A stretch of 41,856 bases of DNA from a bacterium (GCA_024233545.1 JACKPL010000013.1:1-41856); one strand, 5' to 3'. Positions 24,199-33,048 are shown, numbered from the stretch's first letter. Notes: generated by a model from the letters alone, not told the origin. Program-made: numbers and translations.

Positions 24199-24696
24199 TT
24201 ATTGTCCGAGTAAATGTATTATTTTTTGCCTGAGTTGATCCCGCGTATATTTTCCTTCATATGCGCGAGTAAATGCGTTGGCAATATCCCGAGCAACGTA
24301 ATCATTTAAAATTTCGACATCAGCTTGTCCTTGGCGGTGTTCTTCATCACCAAAATATTTTTGCCATATATCCGCAATTTGTGCAATACCTGAAATAGCA
24401 TATCCCGTTAATTCTCCCACACCTTTTTTAGTGGGGATAACATTAAAGGTGTCATCCATGCCCCTGCCTGCTAAGATCACACCCGCATGCCCGAGAACAT
24501 GTCGAGTAACTGCCGCGTTTTGCTTATGATCGGTAAGCCGCGGATCAAACCCTGAAATATCTTCCGATTCATATTCGTATCGGTTGCCGAACATATTCCG
24601 CCCTGCATGCCATGACGGATTTGATGAGCGAATACTATCATCATAAATTTGCATCAAATGGTCAACGAATTTTTCTACGCCTGTCTTGTAATCCAT
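24199..24696 (-). CDS. Hypothetical 165-aa helical protein
   Basis: I do not recognise a family with confidence. The protein has no signal peptide or membrane segment. The N-terminal half contains NPSWHAGRNMFGNRYEYE and DISGFDPRLTDHKQNAAVT, followed by RHVLGHAGVILAGRG; the C-terminal half is helical, with ILNDYVARDIANAF and a QLRQKIIHLLGQ end. The two closely spaced His (RHVLGH) and the Asp/Arg-rich helix might be functional. AAGGAG precedes ATG 24696 at good spacing. It is followed by a small anchored gene that is frameshifted. The pair lies between the CRISPR array and the flagellin cluster; an effector-immunity or phage-derived pair is conceivable but unsupported. Confidence 0.65.
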   Translation of the reverse strand: MDYKTGVEKFVDHLMQIYDDSIRSSNPSWHAGRNMFGNRYEYESEDISGFDPRLTDHKQNAAVTRHVLGHAGVILAGRGMDDTFNVIPTKKGVGELTGYAISGIAQIADIWQKYFGDEEHRQGQADVEILNDYVARDIANAFTRAYEGKYTRDQLRQKIIHLLGQ

Positions 24697-24916
24697 GGTA
24701 TCTCTCCTTATGCGAAGTTATTTTGTTGATGAGAAAACGGTTCTCTCTCTACATATAGTACCGACAATTCAGGCTCATTTTAAACTCAGCTTGTTTAGTT
24801 TATATGTCACAATCGAATCGCCTGACAAAAGGATAGTTGGATGCGCTTGCCGGCACGTCGTTAGCCGTAACAACGAACTAGAGATACAGACTATTTATAA
24901 AAAAATAAAAAAACGC

Positions 24917-24944
24917 TAAACTATCGGAAATACCCTGCCGATAT
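24917..24944 (+). promoter_or_regulatory. Sigma-28 (FliA)-like promoter for the flagellin cluster
   Basis: TAAA (24917-24920), a 16-nt spacer and GCCGATAT (24937-24944) closely match the flagellar sigma factor consensus TAAA-N15-GCCGATAA. It lies 300 nt before the first flagellin and about 80 nt before the AAGGAGG of the small frame. A weaker candidate (TAAG, 17 nt, TCCGATAG at 26412-26419) precedes the second flagellin. Confidence 0.55.
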
Positions 24945-25038
24945 TTCCTGTGTAAGTAAAAAAATGTTCTTTCAAAAAACCAAATTACACTTTCAACAAG
25001 GATGTTGAAAAACTACTTTAATCAAGGAGGATTACACA

Positions 25039-25101
25039 ATGGCTCACGCATTTTCTGCAAGCGATCTATTTTTAAAACAACATAATGTCTCTATCCGGTA
25101 A
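25039..25101 (+). CDS. Possible 20-aa leader peptide before flagellin 1
   Basis: ATG 25039 is preceded at ideal spacing by AAGGAGG (25024-25030) and opens a 20-codon frame (MAHAFSASDLFL...) ending in TAA at 25101. The stop lies inside the 5' arm of a TCCGGT/ACCGGA hairpin, so ribosomes finishing this frame would affect its folding. It is too short to judge by composition. It could be a translated leader, a remnant of a gene, or just the best-formed case of the extra Shine-Dalgarno sites found in this cluster. Confidence 0.4.
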   Translation: MAHAFSASDLFLKQHNVSIR

Positions 25102-25243
25102 CATTCCGTAACCGGAAACGTGTGCCTTGCGCATTTGCGCAGGGGTATAAGGAGAAAACCGCGCACAATAAAAACGCGCACATACTATAACTGTGGATAT
25201 ACACGGAGGTATATCCCGTCACCCAATCACGGAGGATATCACT

Positions 25244-26053
25244 ATGGGCGACTTAGCACGTGTAAACACAAACGTATCTGCTTTACGCGCTTTTCAGACG
25301 TTAAGCAACATCAACGACCGAATCACAAAAAGCCAAGAACGTATCTCGACCGGTAAAAAAGTAAACCGCGCATCAGACAGCCCGTCGGACTATTTTATAA
25401 CACGCAAACTTGGCGCTCAAATCGACGCTACCATGCGCAAAAACGCCAACATCGAACGAGGAATCAACTTCCTTCAAACCAATGACAGCCGCCTCGCTCA
25501 GGTTGCTACCATCTTAATTGAAATGAGCGACCTTGCCAATCAGGCGAACAGCCTCGCGGTAACCTCTGCGGAAAAACAAGCCATCCAGCAGGACATTACA
25601 CAATTGACACAGGAAATTCAAAATATTCTCCAGAGCGGCGTGTCGTCACATCTGTATACCGGATTCACACTAGGCGGCCTTCAGAACGTCAGCCTAACCG
25701 GAAACCTAACATCTAACCCGTTGTCAACATTAACTTTAGACGGTACAAACGTCAGCGTTACCGGTAGTCTGTCTGAAATCGAAGCGACCATCAGCAACAT
25801 CGATAATGCGCTGACTGTCGTCCTGCAGGATGAGGAACGCCTCGGCTCGTTCATCAAACGGCTGGGAACAACATTTGAACTCAATTCCGTTGAAGAAGTC
25901 AACCTCAGAGCTTCGCTCAGCTCCATTCAGGATACCGATTTGGCTCAGGAACAAATGGAATTAACTAAACTCAACATATTGCAACAAGCAACATTGTCGA
26001 TGTTGGCTCAGGCGAACAGTTCACCTCAGTCAATTTTGATTCTGTTCCAATAA
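25244..26053 (+). CDS. Flagellin 1 (most divergent copy)
   Basis: A 269-aa flagellin, the filament subunit secreted by the flagellar type III apparatus. The D0/D1 N terminus is MGDLARVNTNVSALRAFQTL, with ERISTGKKVNRASDSPSDYF and NIERGINFLQTNDSRLAQV; the C-terminal D1/D0 is VNLRASLSSIQDTDLAQEQ, then LNILQQATLSMLAQANSSPQ. Only a short central region (about 140-190) lies between, so outer D2/D3 domains are absent. I start at ATG 25244, with GGAGG 8 nt upstream, not the earlier ATG 25193. It differs most from the other seven (TRKLGAQIDATMRKN, RLGTTFELNSVEE), so it may be the oldest or functionally distinct copy. It follows the sigma-28-like promoter. Confidence 0.96.
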   Translation: MGDLARVNTNVSALRAFQTLSNINDRITKSQERISTGKKVNRASDSPSDYFITRKLGAQIDATMRKNANIERGINFLQTNDSRLAQVATILIEMSDLANQANSLAVTSAEKQAIQQDITQLTQEIQNILQSGVSSHLYTGFTLGGLQNVSLTGNLTSNPLSTLTLDGTNVSVTGSLSEIEATISNIDNALTVVLQDEERLGSFIKRLGTTFELNSVEEVNLRASLSSIQDTDLAQEQMELTKLNILQQATLSMLAQANSSPQSILILFQ

Positions 26054-26441
26054 AAAAGGAGAAAAACATTGGATAGCGGTGATTATCAGTAACATGTAAA
26101 CAGAAAAGATGTTCTTTATCAGATTTGGCAGGCGAAGAATAGAGAAGCAATCAGGGCAAACGCACTGCCGGCTAGGTACATAAATCATTACTGCGGCGTA
26201 GTACGCAGAAAGCCAAAACAGTACCTAAAAAAGAGTCCGTTTCATGGGATACCAGCGGTATAACACTATGGCTTAGACATCCGACATGAACCGAAGAAAA
26301 CAGCTGTGTTTGCCCAACAATTGATTGAACTGAGATTTTTCTTAGTACAATGCGGAATGATTCTCAAAACGATCTTGATACATGAACAATTAAGCCAAAT
26401 TTAATCTAAACTCCGATAGTCAACAAACAAGGAGGTTTGTA
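26054..26441 (+). other. Spacer between flagellins 1 and 2
   Basis: 388 nt without a supported gene. An AAGGAG (26056-26061) immediately follows the flagellin 1 stop and has only a very short ATT-initiated frame after it. A weak sigma-28-like site ends at 26419, close to the flagellin 2 ribosome binding site (AAGGAGG near 26430). Confidence 0.5.
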
Positions 26442-27251
26442 ATGGGAGACTTAGCACGGATAAATACAAACATAGCGGCAATTCGGTCGTTTCAGACATT
26501 AACAGACATCAACGAACGAATTGTGATGGCACAGGAACGGATTTCTACGGGTAAAAAAGTAAACAGGGCATCAGACAGCCCGTCGGATTACTTTATATCC
26601 AGAACTCTCGAACGGCAAATCAATGCGGTGCGCCGTAAAAACGACAACATCGAACGAGGAATAAATTTCCTCCAGACCAATGACAGCCGATTGGCTCAAG
26701 TCGCCAATATTCTTATTGAGATGAGCGACCTCGCCAATCAGGCTAACAGCATTGCAGTAACGTCTGCGGAAAAGCAAGCGATCCAGCAGGATATTACTCA
26801 GTTGAGCATCGAAGTAGAAAATATTTTACAGAGCGGTGTCAGCGTTAAGCTTTATTCCGGCTTTACGCTCGGCGGATTAAACAACGTCAGCTTAACCGGT
26901 AACTTGACCAGCAACGCATTGAGCACCTTGACCCTTGATGGAACAAACATCAGCGTTACCGGTTCGCAATCGGAACTTGTTTCAACAATAGAAAACATTG
27001 ATAACGCATTAACCATCATTCTCAAAGATGAAGAGCGGCTCGGGTCATTCATCAAACGATTAGAGGTGGAAACGGAAGTAAACAAGATAGAAGAAGTCAA
27101 TCTGAGAGCATCGCTCAGCTCAATTCAGGACGCAGACCTTGCTGAAGAACAACTAGAACTAACTAAGTTAAGTATCCTCCAGCAGTCGGCGTTAGCAATG
27201 CTCGCTCAGGCAAACAGCTCACCGCAATCGGTATTAACGCTGTTTGGATAA
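26442..27251 (+). CDS. Flagellin 2
   Basis: A 269-aa flagellin with the same two-ended D0/D1 layout and no outer domains. Its N terminus is distinctive (ARINTNIAAIRSFQTLTDINERIVMAQ); from residue about 50 it becomes very close to flagellins 3-5 (RTLERQINAVRRKNDNIERG). The C-terminal part has RLEVETEVNKIEEVNLRASL, sharing VNLRASL with flagellin 1 where most later copies have VNLKATL or VNLKASL. This suggests a mosaic between flagellin 1 and the later group. AAGGAGG lies about 7 nt before ATG 26442. Confidence 0.96.
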   Translation: MGDLARINTNIAAIRSFQTLTDINERIVMAQERISTGKKVNRASDSPSDYFISRTLERQINAVRRKNDNIERGINFLQTNDSRLAQVANILIEMSDLANQANSIAVTSAEKQAIQQDITQLSIEVENILQSGVSVKLYSGFTLGGLNNVSLTGNLTSNALSTLTLDGTNISVTGSQSELVSTIENIDNALTIILKDEERLGSFIKRLEVETEVNKIEEVNLRASLSSIQDADLAEEQLELTKLSILQQSALAMLAQANSSPQSVLTLFG

Positions 27252-27598
27252 AAATAAAATGCATTATGAAAGAATCACATTGCATAAATTTGAAAATAGG
27301 ATTTGGCAGTAGGATGTTATGAACAGTTTGTATTCGCATAAATAAATTATCTATTAGTAGTGACATTATAAGAAATTGCAATGGTAGTAAAAACAAATAA
27401 ACACTGAAAGGAGCGTGATATTTCCCCGTCTTGCATGCCGGTTAATAAAACCGTACGAGCGTTATAATATTCATTTTCATGAATTAAGATGGGACTGAAT
27501 AAAAAGGAATAGATAACAGTATTAAATAGTAATTTCGCGAAAACGTAGTAAACGGTTCGCAATCAAGGAAGACAACCCAAAACACGGAGGTTTATACC
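27252..27598 (+). other. Spacer between flagellins 2 and 3
   Basis: 347 AT-rich nt without a supported gene. It contains an AAAGGAG (27407-27413), 186 nt before the next start, with no start codon at normal spacing, and a TATAAT-like box near 27463. The final about 25 nt before flagellin 3 are almost the same as those before flagellin 4. Confidence 0.5.
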
Positions 27599-28408
27599 AT
27601 GGGTGACTTAGCACGAGTAAACACAAACGTCGCCGCGCTACGCGCATTCCAAACGTTAACCAGCATTAACGACCGGATTGTCAAAGCGCAAGAACGGATT
27701 TCTACAGGTAAAAAAGTAAACAGGGCATCAGACAGCCCGTCGGATTACTTTATATCCAGAACTCTTGAGCGGCAAATCAATGCGGTACGCCGTAAAAATG
27801 ACAACATCGAACGAGGAATAAATTTCCTCCAGACTAATGACAGCCGATTAGCTCAGGTTGCCAACATTCTTATTGAGATGAGCGACCTCGCCAATCAGGC
27901 TAACAGCATCGCGGTAACGTCTGCGGAAAAACAAGCTATTCAGCAGGACATTACACAGTTGAGCCTCGAAGTGGAAAATATCCTCCATAGCGGCGTCAGC
28001 GTCAAACTCTATGCAGGGTTTACACTCGGCGGATTAAACAACGTCAGTTTAACCGGCAACTTAGTTGCTTCTCCGTTGAGTTCGCTAACCCTTGACGGAA
28101 CAAACATCAGCGTTACCGGCTCTCAATCTGATCTGGTTACAACCATAGAAAACATTGACAACGCACTGACTGTTATCCTTCAAGACGAAGAACGGCTCGG
28201 CTCGTTCATCAGACGGCTTGAAGTGGAAATGGAAGTCAACAAGGTTGAGGAAGTGAACTTGAAAGCTACACTCAGCTCGGTACAGGATGCTGATTTGGCT
28301 GAAGAACAGCTTGAACTAACCAAGCTCAGTATTTTACAGCAGGCATCGCTCGCAATGTTGGCGCAATCGAATGCGGCACCGCAAGCAGTTCTGAGCTTGT
28401 TCGGTTAA
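27599..28408 (+). CDS. Flagellin 3 (near-duplicate of flagellin 4)
   Basis: A 269-aa flagellin nearly identical to flagellin 4. I see seven small difference sites: K/M in GKKVN, V/I in GVSVKLY, the patch NLVASPLSSL against NLVSTPLSTL, D/N before GTN, D/E and V/T in SQSDLVTTI, and I/V in TVILQ. The identity extends upstream (CCAAAACACGGAGGTTTA) and downstream into a hairpin, marking a recent tandem duplication of gene plus edges. Differences concentrate in the central, surface-exposed part. CGGAGG lies 8 nt before the ATG. Confidence 0.96.
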   Translation: MGDLARVNTNVAALRAFQTLTSINDRIVKAQERISTGKKVNRASDSPSDYFISRTLERQINAVRRKNDNIERGINFLQTNDSRLAQVANILIEMSDLANQANSIAVTSAEKQAIQQDITQLSLEVENILHSGVSVKLYAGFTLGGLNNVSLTGNLVASPLSSLTLDGTNISVTGSQSDLVTTIENIDNALTVILQDEERLGSFIRRLEVEMEVNKVEEVNLKATLSSVQDADLAEEQLELTKLSILQQASLAMLAQSNAAPQAVLSLFG

Positions 28409-28749
28409 GAGTAATTAGTCTTTCCGGGTTGTGGAGCACCGTCTCACAGCCCGGAAAGGAAATAAACATATTAAGAATGTCTATTAAAGTACATTCATGA
28501 TGTTTTGAGGAATAACACGCTGAGGAAAATAAATTTGTCTACATTAAGTGACATTTAAAAGATATGAAGAGGAGAACAAGCAAATCCAAATCGGCATACA
28601 CTAAAAAGTAACCCGTTTATCGTCAAATTTATTTGCGTATGTATCGATGGGATGAGGAAATATAATAATGATATCAAACAACTAGTCATAATCAGCGACA
28701 TGAAAAATACATGTCAAACCAAACAACCCAAAACACGGAGGTTTATACC
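28409..28749 (+). other. Spacer between flagellins 3 and 4 with a 3' hairpin
   Basis: 341 nt without a supported gene. A long stem (28421-28436 with 28443-28457; outer TTTCCGGG/CCCGGAAA) begins 12 nt after the stop of flagellin 3 and has no T-run after it, so it looks like a 3' stabiliser rather than a standard terminator. AGAGGAG (28568-28574) lies 175 nt before flagellin 4, with no start codon nearby. Confidence 0.55.
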
Positions 28750-29559
28750 ATGGGTGACTTAGCACGAGTAAACACAAACGTAGCGGCGCTACGCGCATTC
28801 CAAACGTTAACCAGCATTAACGACCGGATTGTCAAGGCTCAGGAACGGATTTCTACGGGCAAAATGGTAAACAGGGCATCAGACAGCCCGTCTGATTACT
28901 TTATATCCAGAACACTTGAGCGGCAAATCAATGCGGTGCGCCGTAAAAACGACAACATCGAACGAGGAATAAATTTTCTCCAAACCAATGACAGTCGACT
29001 GGCTCAGGTTGCCAACATTCTTATTGAGATGAGCGACCTCGCCAATCAGGCTAACAGCATCGCGGTAACGTCTGCGGAAAAACAAGCTATTCAGCAGGAC
29101 ATTACACAGTTGAGCCTCGAAGTGGAAAATATCCTCCATAGCGGCGTCAGCATAAAACTCTATGCAGGGTTTACACTCGGCGGATTAAACAACGTCAGTT
29201 TAACCGGCAACTTAGTTTCTACTCCGTTGAGTACGCTAACCCTAAACGGAACAAATATCAGCGTTACCGGTTCTCAATCGGAATTGACTACAACCATAGA
29301 AAACATTGACAATGCGCTGACTGTTGTTCTTCAAGACGAAGAGCGGCTCGGCTCGTTCATCAGAAGGCTTGAAGTGGAAATGGAAGTCAACAAGGTTGAA
29401 GAGGTCAACCTTAAAGCAACACTCAGTTCGGTACAGGATGCTGATTTGGCTGAAGAACAGCTTGAACTAACCAAGCTCAGTATTTTACAGCAGGCATCGC
29501 TCGCAATGTTGGCGCAATCGAATGCGGCACCGCAAGCAGTTCTGAGCTTGTTCGGTTAA
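28750..29559 (+). CDS. Flagellin 4 (near-duplicate of flagellin 3)
   Basis: A 269-aa flagellin. I use ATG 28750 (MGDLAR), with CGGAGG upstream; an upstream ATG at 28711 adds 13 residues not found in other copies and would put the ribosome binding site inside the frame. GKMVNRAS replaces the GKKVNRAS of flagellins 1-3 and 5. The central patch NLVSTPLSTLTLNGTN and SQSELTTTI agree better with flagellin 5 (SQSELTTTI) than with its near-twin flagellin 3, a sign of local gene conversion. The C terminus ends APQAVLSLFG like flagellin 3. Confidence 0.96.
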   Translation: MGDLARVNTNVAALRAFQTLTSINDRIVKAQERISTGKMVNRASDSPSDYFISRTLERQINAVRRKNDNIERGINFLQTNDSRLAQVANILIEMSDLANQANSIAVTSAEKQAIQQDITQLSLEVENILHSGVSIKLYAGFTLGGLNNVSLTGNLVSTPLSTLTLNGTNISVTGSQSELTTTIENIDNALTVVLQDEERLGSFIRRLEVEMEVNKVEEVNLKATLSSVQDADLAEEQLELTKLSILQQASLAMLAQSNAAPQAVLSLFG

Positions 29560-29959
29560 GAGTAACTAGTCTCTCCCCGGGCTGTGGGAGTATAACTCAC
29601 AGCCCGGGAAACGTTTCTGTTGAATGATAACTGCGTTATTATTGAAATAGTATATATAAAAAATAATTTTAATGAAACTATACAGTGACAAAACAATAAT
29701 ATGGATATAAATACTTTTTTTTAAATAAGTTATATTAAATCGCTAAGAACTCTAACAAAAGGAGGAAACACAACCTTACTAACTGGAAACAGCATGGAGA
29801 ACTTAAGTTTTTCACAAGTACGCGTGTGCCCAGTCTAAGGAATTATTAAAAACAGATTACGCAAATAATTTACATTAACTAATAAAACGGTGAGGTACGA
29901 AAAACGGATTTTTGCTTGCCTTGCCAATGGAACACCCTCATTAAACAAGGAGGTTTAAA
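29560..29959 (+). other. Spacer between flagellins 4 and 5 with a 3' hairpin
   Basis: 400 nt without a supported gene. A GC-rich hairpin (29576-29590 with 29596-29608; CCCGGGCTGT/ACAGCCCGGG) sits at the same place as that after flagellin 3 but with changed outer pairs. AAAAGGAGG (29757-29765) lies 195 nt before flagellin 5; the first ATG after it is 28 nt away, too far for normal initiation. Confidence 0.55.
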
Positions 29960-30766
29960 ATGGGAGACTTAGCACGAGTAAACACAAACGTCGCCGCGCT
30001 ACGCGCATTCCAAACGTTGACCGACATCAACGACCGGATTGTCAAAGCGCAGGAACGGATTTCTACAGGTAAAAAAGTAAACAGGGCATCAGACAGCCCA
30101 TCGGATTACTTCATATCCCGAACGCTTGAACGGCAAATCAATGCAGTGCGCCGTAAAAACGACAACATCGAGCGAGGAATAAATTTCCTCCAGACAAACG
30201 ACAGCCGATTAGCACAGGTTGCCAACATTCTTATTGAGATGAGCGACCTCGCCAATCAGGCAAACAGCATCGCGGTAACGTCTGCGGAAAAGCAAGCCAT
30301 TCAGCAGGACATCACACAGCTGAGCCTTGAAGCGGCCAACATTCTGCAAAGCGGCGTCAGCGTCAAACTCTATGCAGGGTTTACACTCGGCGGCCTGACC
30401 AACGTCAGTTTGACGGGCAACCTGACCAGCAACGCATTAAGCACCTTAACCCTTGACGGCACGAACATCAGCGTTACCGGTTCTCAATCGGAATTGACTA
30501 CAACCATTGAAAACATCGATAACGCGCTGACGGTTATCCTTCAAGATGAAGAACGGCTCGGCTCGTTCATCAGAAGGCTGGAAGCGGAAATGGAAGTCAA
30601 CAAGGTTGAGGAAGTAAACTTGAAAGCAACACTCAGCTCTATTCAAGATGCCGATCTGGCGGAAGAACAGCTTGAGCTGACTAAACTAAGTATATTACAG
30701 CAGGCATCGCTGGCAATGCTGACACAATCAAACAGCGCGCCTCAAGCAGTATTGCAACTTTTTTAA
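29960..30766 (+). CDS. Flagellin 5
   Basis: A 268-aa flagellin, one residue shorter than copies 1-4 because it ends QAVLQLF without the final Gly. The N-terminal half follows flagellins 3/4 (TDINDRIVKAQERISTGKKVN). It has its own patch SLEAANILQSG, where neighbours have SLEVENIL. The central region NLTSNALSTLTLDGTN matches flagellin 2, while RLEAEMEVNKVEEVNLKATL follows 3/4. AAGGAGG lies about 7 nt before ATG 29960. The mixture of segments again points to recombination among copies. Confidence 0.96.
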   Translation: MGDLARVNTNVAALRAFQTLTDINDRIVKAQERISTGKKVNRASDSPSDYFISRTLERQINAVRRKNDNIERGINFLQTNDSRLAQVANILIEMSDLANQANSIAVTSAEKQAIQQDITQLSLEAANILQSGVSVKLYAGFTLGGLTNVSLTGNLTSNALSTLTLDGTNISVTGSQSELTTTIENIDNALTVILQDEERLGSFIRRLEAEMEVNKVEEVNLKATLSSIQDADLAEEQLELTKLSILQQASLAMLTQSNSAPQAVLQLF

Positions 30767-31070
30767 CAAAAGGCAGAGAGACACGAATAATAACTAAAAA
30801 GGCGGTCACACATGTACAGTATCTGTTGATATTCATATATTTACGTGTAAGCAAGTTATTGCTTGTTAACAGTAGCAAACACAAATATGAAAAGAAAGGA
30901 GTGGTAACTGCCCTCTCAATCCGGAAGTAATGAGCCATTACAGGCGGTGGAGTGTGCCGGAATGCCGGAGGGAACCAAACAAAAAAAGGAAACGATTACG
31001 TTCTTAAAGTTATTGTTGCATGGATGCAAACAAGGAAACAAACCCACACACAAACCATGGAGGTAGTAAA
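30767..31070 (+). other. Spacer between flagellins 5 and 6
   Basis: 304 nt without a supported gene. It contains AAAGGAG (30895-30901), 170 nt before flagellin 6, with no start codon at normal spacing, and no strong 3' hairpin after flagellin 5. Confidence 0.5.
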
Positions 31071-31877
31071 ATGGGTGACCTAGCACGTGTAAACACAAAC
31101 GTCGCCGCGCTACGCGCATTCCAAACGTTAACCGACATCAATGAAAAGATTGTCAAAACGCAGGAGCGCATCTCGACCGGTAAAACCGTCAACCGTGCAT
31201 CTGACAGCCCGTCCGATTATTTTATCTCGCGGACGCTAGAACGCCAGATTAACTCGGTTCGCCGCAAAAACGACAACATTGAGCGAGGAATAAACTTCCT
31301 CCAAACCAATGACAGCCGCTTGGCACAGGTTGCAAATATCCTTATTGAAATGAGCGACCTTGCCAATCAGGCAAACAGCATCGCGGTGACTTCGTCGGAA
31401 AAGCAAGCCATTCAGCAAGACTTAAGCCAGTTGAGCCTTGAAATTGAAAACATACTTCATAGCGGAGTCAGCTCGAAACTGTATACAGGGTTTACTCTTG
31501 GCGGATTGACCAACGTCAGCCTGACAGGCAACCTGACCAGCACCCCGCTCAGTTCGTTGACAATTGATGGGACAAACATCAGCGTTACCGGTTCGCAATC
31601 CGATCTGGCTACAACCATAGAAAACATTGATAACGCGCTGACCGTCATTTTACAAGATGAAGAACGGCTCGGGTCGTTTATTCGACGGTTGGAAGTCGAA
31701 ACCGAAGTCAATAAGGTTGAGGAAGTCAACATCAAAGCATCGTTAAGTTCCGTACAAGACGCCGACCTTGCCGAAGAACAGCTTGAATTAACAAAGCTCA
31801 GTATTCTGCAACAGGCGTCGCTCGCGATGTTGGCACAAGCAAACAGTGCACCGCAAGCAGTATTGCAACTCTTCTAA
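31071..31877 (+). CDS. Flagellin 6
   Basis: A 268-aa flagellin that opens the second subgroup (6-8): KTQERISTGKTVNRAS and RQINSVRRKN replace the KAQ...GKKVN and INAV of copies 3-5. SSEKQAIQQDLSQLSLEIENILHSGVSSKLYTGF is its own mixture. The C terminus is still of the first type (SQSDLATTIENIDNALTVILQDEERLG). I use ATG 31071, with TGGAGG upstream, not ATG 31020, which adds 17 residues absent from other copies. A long hairpin follows the stop. Confidence 0.96.
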   Translation: MGDLARVNTNVAALRAFQTLTDINEKIVKTQERISTGKTVNRASDSPSDYFISRTLERQINSVRRKNDNIERGINFLQTNDSRLAQVANILIEMSDLANQANSIAVTSSEKQAIQQDLSQLSLEIENILHSGVSSKLYTGFTLGGLTNVSLTGNLTSTPLSSLTIDGTNISVTGSQSDLATTIENIDNALTVILQDEERLGSFIRRLEVETEVNKVEEVNIKASLSSVQDADLAEEQLELTKLSILQQASLAMLAQANSAPQAVLQLF

Positions 31878-32241
31878 ATCGGGTAATCCGGTTCCTGCAT
31901 AACCCCGGGCCGGCAACTGTTCTGCCGGTTCGGGGTTAAAGAAGAGCGGTGCAACAACAGCAAGGAGCAATGTCTCTAAATGGCGACAATGTAATTGAGT
32001 ACAGAGTTTAGAACTCTAATACCATCATATGTAAGCATTTCTCAAAGGAGGTGATGTAATACCCGTACCATAGGTGCCTATGCATCCGAATGGAGTGGCA
32101 GAGAACACATATCGACCTAAAACTGCGGGAAAATAAAGAGGGTACTATAAAGATTCATACAGAACTTTTGTCTAATTTGTAAGCGTGTGCTTTCGCACGG
32201 ATGCGAGGCATAAAAAACCCACAACCATGGAGGATTACAAG
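31878..32241 (+). other. Spacer between flagellins 6 and 7 with a 3' hairpin
   Basis: 364 nt without a supported gene. A 15-bp stem with two G-U pairs (31901-31915 with 31923-31937) follows flagellin 6 with no T-run after it. AAAGGAGGTGATG (32044-32056) is an almost perfect anti-Shine-Dalgarno complement; the ATG overlapping its end is followed at once by TAA. It lies 190 nt before flagellin 7. A GTGC-TTTC-GCAC hairpin occurs near 32187-32198. Confidence 0.55.
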
Positions 32242-33048
32242 ATGGGTGACTTAGCACGTGTAAACACAAATGTCGCGGCATTGCGCGCATTCCAAACGTT
32301 AACCGACATCAATGAAATGATCGTCAAAACGCAGGAACGCATCTCGACAGGAAAAACAGTAAACCGAGCATCCGACAGCCCGTCAGATTACTTTATCTCG
32401 CGGACACTGGAACGTCAGATCAACTCGGTACAGCGTAAAAACGATAATATCGAGCGAGGAATAAACTTCCTCCAAACCAACGACAGCCGCTTGGCACAGG
32501 TTGCAAATATCCTTATTGAAATGAGCGACCTTGCCAATCAGGCTAACAGCATCGCGGTAACGTCTGCGGAAAAACAAGCTATTCAGCAAGACTTAACACA
32601 GTTGAGCCTTGAAGTGGCGAATATTCTGCAGAGCGGCGTTAGCGTGAAACTGTATACAGGGTTTACGCTCGGCGGGTTAAATAACGTCAGCCTGACAGGC
32701 AACCTGACCAGCAACGCATTGAGCTCTTTAACCATCGACGGAACAAACATCAGCGTAACAGGAACTACGAGTGAATTGACAACAACCATTACGAACATCG
32801 ACAACGCGCTCAACGTTATTCTGCAAGATGAAGAACGAATCGGTTCGTTTATCAGAAGGCTGGAAGTCGAAGTCGACGTCAACGAAGTGGAAGAAGTCAA
32901 CTTGAAAGCATCGCTCAGTTCGGTTCAGGATGCCGATTTAGCAGAACAACAGCTTGAATTGACCAAGCTAAGTATCCTGCAACAGGCATCGCTCGCGATG
33001 TTGGCTCAGGCGAATGCCGCGCCGCAATCGATATTGTCATTGTTTTAA
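32242..33048 (+). CDS. Flagellin 7
   Basis: A 268-aa flagellin. Its N-terminal half follows flagellin 6 (GKTVNRAS) with INEMIVKTQ and RQINSVQRKN. Its C-terminal half is of a second type shared only with flagellin 8: GTTSELTTTITNIDNALNVI, then DEERIGSF and VEVDVNEVEE. So the change of type falls inside the gene, between the central region and the C-terminal helix. I use ATG 32242, with TGGAGG upstream, rather than ATG 32185. It ends APQSILSLF. Confidence 0.96.
   Translation: MGDLARVNTNVAALRAFQTLTDINEMIVKTQERISTGKTVNRASDSPSDYFISRTLERQINSVQRKNDNIERGINFLQTNDSRLAQVANILIEMSDLANQANSIAVTSAEKQAIQQDLTQLSLEVANILQSGVSVKLYTGFTLGGLNNVSLTGNLTSNALSSLTIDGTNISVTGTTSELTTTITNIDNALNVILQDEERIGSFIRRLEVEVDVNEVEEVNLKASLSSVQDADLAEQQLELTKLSILQQASLAMLAQANAAPQSILSLF

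Larger units (their letters stand above)
24697..25243 (+). other. Long leader region ahead of the first flagellin
   Basis: This 547-nt gap holds a sigma-28-like promoter (24917-24944), an AAGGAGG with a 20-codon frame (25039-25101), and hairpins: TCCGGT/ACCGGA around 25094-25116 and a TGCGCA pair near 25129-25142. Two further purine boxes occur, AAGGAG near 25150 and CGGAGG near 25204, before the true flagellin ribosome binding site. No larger gene is supported. Confidence 0.6.

Noticed and set aside
25193..25243. Upstream in-frame ATG for flagellin 1, and similar extensions of flagellins 4, 6, 7 and 8
   Set aside because: The extensions are unrelated to each other, contain the ribosome binding site of the conserved MGDLA start, and are absent from flagellins 2, 3 and 5.
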